DNA of 64,000 bases from NCBI RefSeq assembly GCF_003034965.1, contig NZ_PZKE01000014.1, positions 31,126 through 95,125 of the forward strand, in the 5' to 3' direction. Numbering within the stretch: the first letter of the stretch is position 1; each line of letters starts with the position of its first letter. The translations under genes were made by a program, and so were the position numbers. This document shows, in pieces, positions 28,506-36,543 of this stretch. This DNA comes from Fuscovulum blasticum DSM 2131 (lineage in GTDB: Bacteria; Pseudomonadota; Alphaproteobacteria; Rhodobacterales; Rhodobacteraceae). The notes below the pieces were generated by a model. It was not told the origin of the DNA, did no database searches, and saw only the letters and a list, made by a program, of their open reading frames with translations.

Positions 28506-29389
28506 GCCGCCCCGTCATCCTGACCGCCTGTATCAATGGCGGGCGGCCGGATGCGGCCGCCCTGAACCCGAACCTTCCCGTCACCCCTGCACAGATTGCC
28601 GCGGCTGTTGCCGAGGCGGCCGCCTTGGGCGCTGCGGTGGCGCATGTTCATGTGCGCGATCCGAAGGATGGAAGGCCATCGAACGACCCCGGCCTTTGGG
28701 CGGAAACGGTTGCGCGGATTCGCGCCACCGGCGCGGACATCCTGCTGAACCTCAGCGCCTCGATGGACGGGCTGCTTTATCTGGATGACGAGGCGGGGTT
28801 TGCGCTCTTGCCCGCCAGCACATTGCGCCCCGTCTCGGGCCGCACGGCCCATGTGATTGCCGCGCGGCCCGAGATTGGCACCATGGACTGCGGAACCTTT
28901 GCCATGGGGCCGGCCATTCATGTGGCCCGGATCGACGATCTTCGTGAAATGGCCCGCCTTTATGCCAGGGCGGGAATCCGGGCCGAAGTCGAATGTTTTG
29001 ACTTCGGTCACCTTGAAATCGCGCGCCGGCTGGTGGCGGAAGGCTTGTTGGGCGCGCGGCCGTTTCTGCAGATCTGCCTTGGCACCGGATATGGCGGCGC
29101 ACCCGCCACCCGGGCCGCCCTGCTGGCAATGTACGAGCGGATTCCCGAAGGGGCTGTCTGGGCCGCCTTTGCCGCCGCAGAGGAAAATCTGTGGGTCGCG
29201 CGTGAAGCGGTTGCCTTGGGCGGGCATGTCCGCGCCGGTCTGGAGGACACGCTGTTTGACAGCGCCGGTCTGCCGACCACCAACGCCGCCCTGCTGACGA
29301 CAGCGGTTGCAATCATCACCGGCGCGGGCGGCAGGCCCGCCAAACCGGCCGAAGCGCGGCAGATTCTTGATCTGCCCGCAAATGCCTGA
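28502..29389 (+). CDS. Beta-keto acid cleavage enzyme (BKACE, DUF849)
   Basis: A 295-residue protein of the family typified by 3-keto-5-aminohexanoate cleavage enzyme. ILTACINGG at the start, the zinc-binding pair in AHVHVRDPKDGRPSND (HVH), and VECFDFGHLEIARRL, then GTGYGGAPAT, are conserved. BKACE enzymes take a beta-keto acid and acetyl-CoA to acetoacetate and a new acyl-CoA. The start codon overlaps the upstream stop (ATGA). Its presence implies that the pathway makes a beta-keto acid. Confidence 0.9.
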   Translation: MSRPVILTACINGGRPDAAALNPNLPVTPAQIAAAVAEAAALGAAVAHVHVRDPKDGRPSNDPGLWAETVARIRATGADILLNLSASMDGLLYLDDEAGFALLPASTLRPVSGRTAHVIAARPEIGTMDCGTFAMGPAIHVARIDDLREMARLYARAGIRAEVECFDFGHLEIARRLVAEGLLGARPFLQICLGTGYGGAPATRAALLAMYERIPEGAVWAAFAAAEENLWVAREAVALGGHVRAGLEDTLFDSAGLPTTNAALLTTAVAIITGAGGRPAKPAEARQILDLPANA

Positions 29390-29409
29390 GACCAGGACAG
29401 GGGAACAGA

Positions 29410-30570
29410 ATGGGCGAGTCATTCATTACGGGCTGGGGCCACACGAAGTTTGGCCGGTTTGACGGAGATCTGGAGGCGCTGATCCTGACGGCGGCCCGTG
29501 AAGCGATTGACCACGCCGGGATCACCCCCGACGCGATCGACGCCATCTGGATCGGGCATTTCAACGCCGGCATGGTGCATGAGGCATTTCCGTCGTCTCT
29601 GGTGCTGAACCTTGATCCGGCGATGCGCTTCACGCCCGCCACGCGCTGCGAAAATGCCTGCGCCTCGGGGTCTGCCGCCGTCTATTCCGCGCGTGAGGCG
29701 ATCCGCGCGGGTTCCATCAAAAGGGCGCTGGTCATCGGCGTGGAAAAGATGACGGCCAAAGACACAGCGGGCGTGACCGAGGCCCTTGGCGGGGCCTCTT
29801 ACCAGCGCGAAGAGGCCGGCACGTCTTTCCCGCAGGTGTTTGCCCGCTTTGCACAGGCCTATTCGCAGGCCTATGGCGATTGCAGCGAGACCCTGGCCCG
29901 TATCGCGGCAAAGAACCATGCCAATGCCCTGAACAACCCGTTGGCGCAGTTGCAAAAGGCGCTGAGTGTTGAGTTCTGCAATACCGTCTCGGACAAGAAC
30001 CCGATGATTGCCGCGCCCTTGCGGATGACGGATTGCTCGCTGATTTCGGATGGTGCTGCGGCGCTGGTCCTGACGGATGAAAGCCTGCTGGGTGAACATG
30101 CGCGCGCCGTGGGGTTTCGCGCTGCGGTGCAGGTGAATGATTTCATGCCGATGTCGCGCCGCACCCTGCTGGACTTTGACGGTCCCGCCGAGGCCTTCCG
30201 CCGCGCCTATGCGGCGGCCGGGATCACGGCGGCAGACCTGTCCTGCGCCGAGGTGCATGACTGCTTCACGATTGCGGAGCTTCTGACCTATGAGGCGATG
30301 GGGATAACGCCCAGGGGCCGGGGTCGGCAGGCCATCGAGGAGGGCACTGTTCTGGCCGGGGGCCGCCTGCCGGTGAATCTGTCGGGCGGCCTGAAGGCGA
30401 AGGGGCATCCCGTCGGGGCCACGGGCGTTTCCATGCATATGATGGGCGCGCGGCAGGTTCTGGGGGAAGCGGCACAGATGCAGGTGCCGGGTGCCGAGCT
30501 GGCCTGCGTGTTCAACATGGGCGGGGCCGCCGTGGCGAATTATGTTTCCATTCTTGAGGCGGCAAAGTGA
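29410..30570 (+). CDS. Thiolase family protein (SCP-x type)
   Basis: A 386-residue thiolase fold protein. The nucleophilic cysteine is in ENACASGSAAV (Cys84), with HDCFTIAELL and GGLKAKGHPVGATG providing the other catalytic residues. It is of the SCP-x/acetyl-CoA acetyltransferase-like group that often acts with a DUF35 partner, which is absent here. It would cleave a beta-ketoacyl-CoA to acyl-CoA and acetyl-CoA. The stop overlaps the GTG start of the ligase gene. Confidence 0.9.
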   Translation: MGESFITGWGHTKFGRFDGDLEALILTAAREAIDHAGITPDAIDAIWIGHFNAGMVHEAFPSSLVLNLDPAMRFTPATRCENACASGSAAVYSAREAIRAGSIKRALVIGVEKMTAKDTAGVTEALGGASYQREEAGTSFPQVFARFAQAYSQAYGDCSETLARIAAKNHANALNNPLAQLQKALSVEFCNTVSDKNPMIAAPLRMTDCSLISDGAAALVLTDESLLGEHARAVGFRAAVQVNDFMPMSRRTLLDFDGPAEAFRRAYAAAGITAADLSCAEVHDCFTIAELLTYEAMGITPRGRGRQAIEEGTVLAGGRLPVNLSGGLKAKGHPVGATGVSMHMMGARQVLGEAAQMQVPGAELACVFNMGGAAVANYVSILEAAK

Positions 30571-32102
30571 ACCCCGCGGTCTGGCTGCAGCGGGCGGCGT
30601 GGCGATGGCCCGATCGCCCGGCCCTGTTCTCTGGCGCCACAGAGGTTGCCAGCTATGCAGAGTTCCGGGCGCGGGCCGGTGCGCTTGCGGCGGGGCTTGT
30701 CGGGCAGGGTATCGGGCCCGGAGACCGGGTTGCGCTGTTTCTTGCCAACCGGCCGGATTACCTGGTGGCCATGCAGGCGATCTGGTGGATCGGGGCCGTT
30801 ACGGTGCCCGTGAACTTCAAACTGCACCCAAAGGAGGCCGCCTTTATCCTGGACCATTCCGGGGCCAGGCTGTGCTTTGCCGATGGGCATCACGCGGGCG
30901 AACTGGCGGGCTTGGCCCCCACCACCCGCGTCCTGGACATGGATTCGGCGGCATTTGTCGATCTTGTCGCCGATGCGCCGCCGCCGCCCTTGCATCCGAC
31001 GGCCCAGGACGACACCGCCTGGCTGTTCTACACCTCGGGCACGACGGGGCAGCCAAAGGGTGTCATGCTCAGCCCTGCCAATCTTCAGGCCATGTGCCTT
31101 GGCTATCTTGCCGATGTCGATGCCGTGTCGGCGGCGGATGCCAAGGTCTATGCCGCGCCGATGTCACACGGGGCCGGGCTTTATCAGTTCATGTATCTGA
31201 TGTGCGGCGCCCGGCATGTTGTGCCGGCTTCGGGCGGATTTGACGGCGACGAGATCCTTGATCTGGCGGCGCGGCTTGGAAATCTGTGCTTCTTTGCCGC
31301 CCCCACCATGATCCGCCGCCTGATCGCGGCAGCCCGCGCGCGCGGCAGCCGGGGCGACGGGGTTCGGACCATCGTTTATGGCGGCGGACCCATGTATCTG
31401 GCCGACATTCGTGATGCGATGGCCCTGTTCGGCCCCCGTTTCGTGCAGATCTACGGGCAGGGGGAAACCCCGATGACCATAACCGTGCTGACCCGCGCTG
31501 CGCATGTCGAGGCGCTTGCCGCCGGGCCGCAGGATGCAACCCACAGCCGGCGTCTGGCCTCGGTGGGTGTGGCAAATGCAGGGTGCGAAGTGGCGGTTCT
31601 GGGCCGGGATGGCGCCGCCTTGCCCCCGAACGCGATGGGGGAGATTGCCGTGCGCGGACCATCTGTCATGAAGGGGTATTGGCAGGACAGGGCGGCCACG
31701 GCAGCGGCCATCCGCGATGGCTGGCTGTACACCGGCGATGTCGGTGCCCTTGATGAGGCGGGCTTTCTCACGCTGCATGACCGTTCGAAGGATGTGATCA
31801 TTTCCGGCGGGACCAACATCTATCCGCGCGAAGTGGAAGAGGCGCTGTTGACCCATCCGGCGGTGGCAGAGGTTTCCGTGATCGGGCAAGCCGATGCGGA
31901 ATGGGGAGAGATTGTTGTTGCCTGCGTCGTGCCCGAAGAGGGCGTGCAGGTTGACGACCGGACCCTTGACGCCCATTGCCTGACCCAGATCGCGCGGTTC
32001 AAGCGGCCTAAGCACTATGTCTGGCTGACAGACCTGCCAAAGAATGCCTACGGCAAGGTGCTGAAAACCGAACTGCGCAAGGCCCTGACGGGCGTTCAGT
32101 AG
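30567..32102 (+). CDS. AMP-binding acyl-CoA synthetase
   Basis: A 511-residue ANL-superfamily ligase. It shows the nucleotide loop FYTSGTTGQPKGVML, the core YTGDVGALDEAGFLTLHDRSKDVI, GGTNIYPREVEEALLTHP and the C-terminal catalytic lysine region KNAYGKVLK. It would activate a carboxylic acid to its CoA thioester for the thiolase and BKACE steps. The start is GTG at 30567, overlapping the thiolase stop by 4 bases; this is the last gene of the operon. Confidence 0.93.
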   Translation: MNPAVWLQRAAWRWPDRPALFSGATEVASYAEFRARAGALAAGLVGQGIGPGDRVALFLANRPDYLVAMQAIWWIGAVTVPVNFKLHPKEAAFILDHSGARLCFADGHHAGELAGLAPTTRVLDMDSAAFVDLVADAPPPPLHPTAQDDTAWLFYTSGTTGQPKGVMLSPANLQAMCLGYLADVDAVSAADAKVYAAPMSHGAGLYQFMYLMCGARHVVPASGGFDGDEILDLAARLGNLCFFAAPTMIRRLIAAARARGSRGDGVRTIVYGGGPMYLADIRDAMALFGPRFVQIYGQGETPMTITVLTRAAHVEALAAGPQDATHSRRLASVGVANAGCEVAVLGRDGAALPPNAMGEIAVRGPSVMKGYWQDRAATAAAIRDGWLYTGDVGALDEAGFLTLHDRSKDVIISGGTNIYPREVEEALLTHPAVAEVSVIGQADAEWGEIVVACVVPEEGVQVDDRTLDAHCLTQIARFKRPKHYVWLTDLPKNAYGKVLKTELRKALTGVQ

Positions 32103-32113
32103 GCAAGCGGCAC

Positions 32114-32141
32114 ATCCTGCACTGGGGCCGGGTCGCAGGAT
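32114..32141 (+). terminator. Hairpin after the acyl-CoA synthetase gene
   Basis: ATCCTGC (32114-32120) and GCAGGAT (32135-32141) are perfect arms with a 14-base loop, starting 12 bases after the stop. No T-tract follows, so it may be a processing or stability element rather than a true intrinsic terminator. Confidence 0.35.
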
Positions 32142-32566
32142 CAGCGCTCCCCGTCAGCACGAAGCGCTACCCCGGGTTGATTGCCTTGGGTGGCGCATGT
32201 CTGGTTCGGGCGGCGCGGCTCGCGGCTTTGGAATAGATACATTCATATTTTAATTGGAGTTTTGAACCACAGCGATGCCAGATGCGGCAATCTTTGCCCC
32301 TGCGACAGGGGCTGCGACATCAGGAAAGGGCCTGCGACGGGGGGTGCGGCACAGTTGCAAGTTGAATGGTGCGCGCTTCTGCGTCAGGGCAGGGATTACA
32401 AGTTCGTGATCGCGCAGCGCCCTGGCGGTCGGACTGGTCTGAAGGCTTCCGCGGCATCTGTGTCCGGGGGTTGAAGGCTTGGAAGATGCTCCTGGCGCGT
32501 CGTGATTTCCAGCAAAGCCCGCTCTCACGGGCAAGAGTTGCCCGATACGGTTTCGAGGTTCTTCCG
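32142..32566. other. Gene-poor gap, nothing recognised
   Basis: These 425 bases carry no recognisable gene. A short AT-rich island (about 32236-32265) stands out against the high GC around it and may hold a promoter or be the relic of older DNA. Confidence 0.6.
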
Positions 32567-32773
32567 ATGACAAGACCCGCCTATTCCTTCGAGTTCGAAA
32601 CCAGCACCCCCGCCCCGACCGTGCAGGCGCATGAGTGGTTGGCGGTGCAGGCGCTGAAGGCTGTCGCAGCCCGGCGCAAGATTCAGGCTGCGGCGAACAC
32701 CGACACGCCCTGCACAAGACAATCAGAGGTGCAGCCGGGCAGCGCGGGCAGAGACACTTCCCGCCGCCCCTGA
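32567..32773 (+). CDS. Possible small hypothetical protein
   Basis: A 68-codon frame, ATG at 32567 with GAGG 9 bases upstream, ending 6 bases before the tetR stop on the other strand. The predicted protein (MTRPAYSFEFETSTPAPTVQ and a basic helix HEWLAVQALKAVAARRKIQ) matches nothing I recognise. It may be real or chance; the composition is protein-like but support is weak. Confidence 0.25.
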   Translation: MTRPAYSFEFETSTPAPTVQAHEWLAVQALKAVAARRKIQAAANTDTPCTRQSEVQPGSAGRDTSRRP

Positions 32774-32779
32774 AGCGGA

Positions 32780-33445
32780 TCAGCCGCTGCGGCGGCCGAC
32801 CGGGAAATGCCGCGGGAAGCAGAGGCCCGCGGCGGCCCGGGCGGTGTCGCGCGCTTCGCTGACCGTGTAGGGCCGGGCCATCGTCATCAGGTCAAGCCAG
32901 GCGCCTTCGATCGTCAACCGCAGGATGCGGGCGATTCGGGGCACGTCATGGCCATAGCCGCCGGCTTCGTTCAGCCGGGCGCAGATCGCTTCAAGCGCGC
33001 GGATGTATTCCTCATCCTTGTCGCCATAGCTTTCCTGATACATCGGCCGGCTTTGCGCCTCGCCCCAGAAGGCACACCAGGCGGCCAGGCGGGCGGGGGT
33101 GCAGATGCCGGGGGCGAAGTCGGCCTCGATCAGCGCGGCCAGTTGCGCGGCCGGTTCGTCGCCGGCCGCGGCCAGCGCATCCTGCCAGTTCCGGCGGTAT
33201 TCCTCGGCCAGATAGGCCAGCGTCTCGGCCAGCAGTTTTTCCTTGGTTTCAAAGTGAAACAGCACCAGCCCGTGTGACAGGCCGGCCATGCGCGCCACCT
33301 CGGTCAGGGTGGTGCGGGCAAAGCCGCGCGCGGCCATGGTTTCGATCGTGGCCTCGATCAACTGGCTGCGCCGCACCTCGCGGCTGCGGGTGCGGGGCGG
33401 GCGCGAGTCGGCGGCAGCCTGATCGGGCGGGGCTGGGTCGGGCAA
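32780..33445 (-). CDS. TetR family regulator, BetI-like
   Basis: A regulator of about 221 residues. The N-terminal helix-turn-helix (about 44-66) reads TTLTEVARMAGLSHGLVLFHF, followed by KEKLLAETLAYL and a C-terminal ligand domain of the BetI (TetR_C_6) type. The start is a TTG at 33445 preceded by AAAGGA; the much longer open frame upstream is the antisense of the aminotransferase gene and was rejected. It faces the amine-catabolism operon, with a palindrome in between, so it is the likely repressor. Confidence 0.85.
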   Translation of the reverse strand: MPDPAPPDQAAADSRPPRTRSREVRRSQLIEATIETMAARGFARTTLTEVARMAGLSHGLVLFHFETKEKLLAETLAYLAEEYRRNWQDALAAAGDEPAAQLAALIEADFAPGICTPARLAAWCAFWGEAQSRPMYQESYGDKDEEYIRALEAICARLNEAGGYGHDVPRIARILRLTIEGAWLDLMTMARPYTVSEARDTARAAAGLCFPRHFPVGRRSG

Positions 33446-33521
33446 GGCAACAGTCCTTTCGCCGGAAACAGGGGACGTTCTAGCGGATATGGGGCGGATG
33501 CAAAGCGTAATCTGAAATTGA

Positions 33522-33537
33522 TTGACAGACCAGTCAG
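33522..33537. promoter_or_regulatory. Candidate BetI/TetR operator with overlapping -35
   Basis: TGAC (33523-33526) and GTCA (33533-33536) form a symmetric site with centre AGACCA in TTGACAGACCAGTCAG. TTGAC..ACC..GTCA-like palindromes are typical for TetR repressors. TTGACA (33522-33527) could also be the -35 of the downstream operon. The site lies 47 bases before the aminotransferase start and 77 bases before the tetR start, so one repressor could control both. Confidence 0.55.
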
Positions 33538-33583
33538 TCGCGTGGAACGCTGGCCGCATCCTGCAACAGCGCCCGAGAGTCCC

Positions 33584-34933
33584 ATGCAAGACCGCCCGAA
33601 CCGCGACCTGTCCAAGTCGAATGCCCAGTTCCGGCGCGCGGTGAAGCGTCTGCCCCTGGGCGTGTCGTCGACCTTCCGCTACTGGGGCGATGACCGGACG
33701 GTCTATGTCCACCACGGCAAGGGCGGGCGGACCTGGGACATCGACGGCAATGGCTATGTCGATTACCGGCTGGGCTATGGCCCGGCGATCCTGGGCTATG
33801 CCGACGACCGGGTGGATGCAGCGGCGCGCAAGGGCATGGAGGTGGGCGGCGTCTTTGCCCTGTCGACCGAGAAGGAACTGATCGTCGCCGACCGCATCGC
33901 CAAGATGGTGCCGGCGGCGGAACTGGTGCGCTTCTCGAATTCGGGCACCGAGGCGGTGATGGCCGCACTGCGGCTGGCCCGCGCCTTTACGGGGCGCGAG
34001 GAATATCTGCTGGTCGAAGGCGGCTATCATGGCCTGTTCGACGCGGCCATGTGGATGGCCGACATGGAAGGCTGGACGCCCGGATCGAACGCCGACCCGG
34101 ATGTCGTGCCCTATGGCAAGGGTATTCCGCCGACGGTCAAGAAACTGGCGCATCTGGTGCCGATGAACGACATGCAGCGGCTGGAAGACACGTTCAGGAA
34201 ACATGGCGACCGGCTGGCCGCCATGCTGATCGAACCGATCCAGGGCAATTGCTGCGCGATCATGGCGCGGGTGGAATATGTCCGGCTGGCGCGCGAATTG
34301 TGCGACCGCTACGGCGTGATGCTGATCATCGACGAGGTGAAGACCGGCTTCCGCGTGGGCAAGGGTGGCATTCAGGGGATACTGGGCGTGAAGCCCGACA
34401 TCACCACCTTCGCCAAGGCGGTGGCGAACGGTTACCCCATCGCGCTGGTGGCGGGGCGCGAGGATGTGATGCGCACCTTCCGCTATGGCGGGGCCAGCCA
34501 CGGCGGCACCTATACAGCCCATTCGGTTTCCCTGGCCGCAGCCGAGGAATGCTTGCGGATTCTGGACGAAACCCCGGCACTGGAAACGCTGGCCAATCAT
34601 GGCACGCAGTTGATGGCCGGGATCAGCGCCATCCTGAACGCGCGCGGGATCGTTCATTCCTATTCCGGCCACCCGTCGATGTTCGGCCTGTTCTTCGATG
34701 CCGCGCCACCCGACAACTATCGCGCCTGGAAGGCCAGCGATTACAGCTTCTATGACCGGATGGCGCATTACCTGCATGATCTGGGCATCATCGTGGAACC
34801 CGACAGCCGCGAACCGTGGTTCATGTGCGAGGCGCATGGTCTGGACGCGACCTGCCTGACCGACACGCTGGCGGCGGTCGAGCGCGCCGTTGACCTGACG
34901 CTTGAGGATCTGGCGGCGGAGGCGGCCGAGTGA
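33584..34933 (+). CDS. Class III aminotransferase (GSA-aminomutase-like)
   Basis: A 449-residue PLP enzyme of aminotransferase class III, closest in layout to glutamate-1-semialdehyde aminomutase-like proteins. It shows NSGTEAVMAALRLARAFTG (119-137), GGYHG, the PLP aspartate in IIDEVKTGFR (250) and the Schiff-base lysine in TTFAKAVANGYP (278). Genes of haem synthesis are not nearby, so a catabolic transaminase for an amino aldehyde or omega-amino acid is likelier than HemL. It is the first gene of the operon; the stop overlaps the next GTG start. Confidence 0.88.
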   Translation: MQDRPNRDLSKSNAQFRRAVKRLPLGVSSTFRYWGDDRTVYVHHGKGGRTWDIDGNGYVDYRLGYGPAILGYADDRVDAAARKGMEVGGVFALSTEKELIVADRIAKMVPAAELVRFSNSGTEAVMAALRLARAFTGREEYLLVEGGYHGLFDAAMWMADMEGWTPGSNADPDVVPYGKGIPPTVKKLAHLVPMNDMQRLEDTFRKHGDRLAAMLIEPIQGNCCAIMARVEYVRLARELCDRYGVMLIIDEVKTGFRVGKGGIQGILGVKPDITTFAKAVANGYPIALVAGREDVMRTFRYGGASHGGTYTAHSVSLAAAEECLRILDETPALETLANHGTQLMAGISAILNARGIVHSYSGHPSMFGLFFDAAPPDNYRAWKASDYSFYDRMAHYLHDLGIIVEPDSREPWFMCEAHGLDATCLTDTLAAVERAVDLTLEDLAAEAAE

Positions 34934-36543
34934 CCTATGATGCGGTGATTGTCGGGGCAGGGCACAACGGCCTTGTCACCGCCTGCTATCTGGCGCGGGC
35001 GGGGATGAAGGTCTGCGTGGTGGAAAAGAACGACTGGATCGGTGGCGCTGCCGTTTCGCGCGAGCTGTATCCCGGCTTCACCTATTCCAACTGTTCCTAT
35101 GTGAGCAGCCTGTTCCGCCCCGAGATCATGCGCGATCTGGAACTGTCGAAGCACGGCCTGCAGATCCTGCCCTATGAGGGCGGCGCGGTGTTCCAGCAGG
35201 GGGGCGGCTATCTGGGCATGTTCCGCGACCATGACGCGAACCGCCGCGAATTCGCCCGCCATTCAAGGCGCGATGCCGAGGCCTATGACATCTATGCGCG
35301 CGACATTTTGCGGTTCTGCCGCTTCATCCGGCCGATGCTGATGCGCACGCCGCCCGACCCGTCCAGCTTTCGCCCCCGCGATCTGGCGGAACTGATGTGG
35401 CTGGCCCGGCAGATGGGCGCCTTGAGCGAGGGCCAGCGGGCCGAGATGGTGCGGTTCTGGACCATGTCGATCAGCGACTATCTGGACGAATATTTCGAAA
35501 GCCCGGTGATCAAGGGCTATCTGGCCGTGTCCGCCATCATCGGCACCGCATTGGGGCCGATGAGCCCCGGGTCCGCCTATGTGCTGCTGCATCATTACAT
35601 GGGGGATGTGGACGGCAATGTGGGCGCCTGGGGCTTTGCCCGCGGCGGGATGGGGGCGATCACGCGGGCGCTGACCGCATCCTTGCAGGCGGCCGGGGGC
35701 GAGGTGCGCACCGGCAGCGGGGTGGACCGTATTGCGGTGCGCGACGGTCGCGCGACAGGCGTTGTGCTGGCCAATGGCGATGAGATCGCCGGTCGGCGGG
35801 TGATCTCGAACATGGACGTGAAGCGCACCTTCCTGAAACATGTCGAGGAAAAGGAGCTTCCGGGTGATTTTGTCCGCCGCGTCAAGGCTTTCAAGATCCG
35901 CGGCTCTTCCGGCAAGCTGAACATCGCGCTGGATGCGGCCCCGGTGTTTCCGGCCCTGCCGGAGGGGGCGCCGATGATCCGGGGCGACCTGCATTTCACC
36001 GACAGCATCGAGAGGATGGAGCGCGGGTATGACGATTGGAAGGCCGGGCATTACAGCCGCGATCCGTTCCAGGACGTGATGATCCCCACCATGATCGACC
36101 CGACGATGACGCCGCCGGGCAAGCATTTCATGTCCTGCTTCGTGCAATATGCGCCGCCGAAGATCGAGGGGCGCGCGTGGACGGATGCCGACCGCGACGG
36201 GTTCCGCGACACCTGCCTGAACCAGATCGAGAGCTATTCGCCCGGGTTCAAGGACCGGGTGCTGCATGTCGAGGTGCGCACCCCGCGCGAGCTGGAGGCC
36301 GAGGTCGGGCTGACCGAGGGCAATATCTTCCAGGGGGAACTGACCTTCGACCAGTTGCTCTTCAATCGCCCGGTGCCGGGCTATGCGCAATACCGCAGCC
36401 CGATCCGCGATCTTTGGATGTGCGGTTCGTCCACCCACCCCGGTGGCGGGGTGATGGGGGCGCCGGGGCGCAATGCGGCGGCCGAGGTGCTGCGCGAGGC
36501 GAAGCTGAAACCGACGATGAGCGATGCCTATGCCGTCCTTTGA
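34930..36543 (+). CDS. FAD-dependent oxidoreductase, PYROXD2/phytoene-desaturase-like (first copy)
   Basis: A 537-residue flavoprotein. The dinucleotide-binding motif is VIVGAGHNGLVTACYLA (about 6-22), followed by VVEKNDWIGGAA, and the C-terminal FAD motif contains LWMCGSSTHPGGGVMGAPGRNAA. It belongs to the PYROXD2/CrtI-like group, not to classical amine oxidases. In this operon it probably oxidises an amine, alcohol or aldehyde intermediate. Start GTG at 34930 overlaps the aminotransferase stop; its end overlaps the second copy by 20 bases. Confidence 0.88.
   Translation: MTYDAVIVGAGHNGLVTACYLARAGMKVCVVEKNDWIGGAAVSRELYPGFTYSNCSYVSSLFRPEIMRDLELSKHGLQILPYEGGAVFQQGGGYLGMFRDHDANRREFARHSRRDAEAYDIYARDILRFCRFIRPMLMRTPPDPSSFRPRDLAELMWLARQMGALSEGQRAEMVRFWTMSISDYLDEYFESPVIKGYLAVSAIIGTALGPMSPGSAYVLLHHYMGDVDGNVGAWGFARGGMGAITRALTASLQAAGGEVRTGSGVDRIAVRDGRATGVVLANGDEIAGRRVISNMDVKRTFLKHVEEKELPGDFVRRVKAFKIRGSSGKLNIALDAAPVFPALPEGAPMIRGDLHFTDSIERMERGYDDWKAGHYSRDPFQDVMIPTMIDPTMTPPGKHFMSCFVQYAPPKIEGRAWTDADRDGFRDTCLNQIESYSPGFKDRVLHVEVRTPRELEAEVGLTEGNIFQGELTFDQLLFNRPVPGYAQYRSPIRDLWMCGSSTHPGGGVMGAPGRNAAAEVLREAKLKPTMSDAYAVL

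Noticed and set aside
33446..34837. 463-codon upstream extension of the tetR frame
   Set aside because: It is antisense to the aminotransferase gene; TetR similarity begins only near 33445, where a ribosome site and TTG fit.
33584..34933. Calling the class III aminotransferase hemL
   Set aside because: The fold and length fit, but it sits in a catabolic operon with transporter and oxygenases; haem synthesis is not supported by context.
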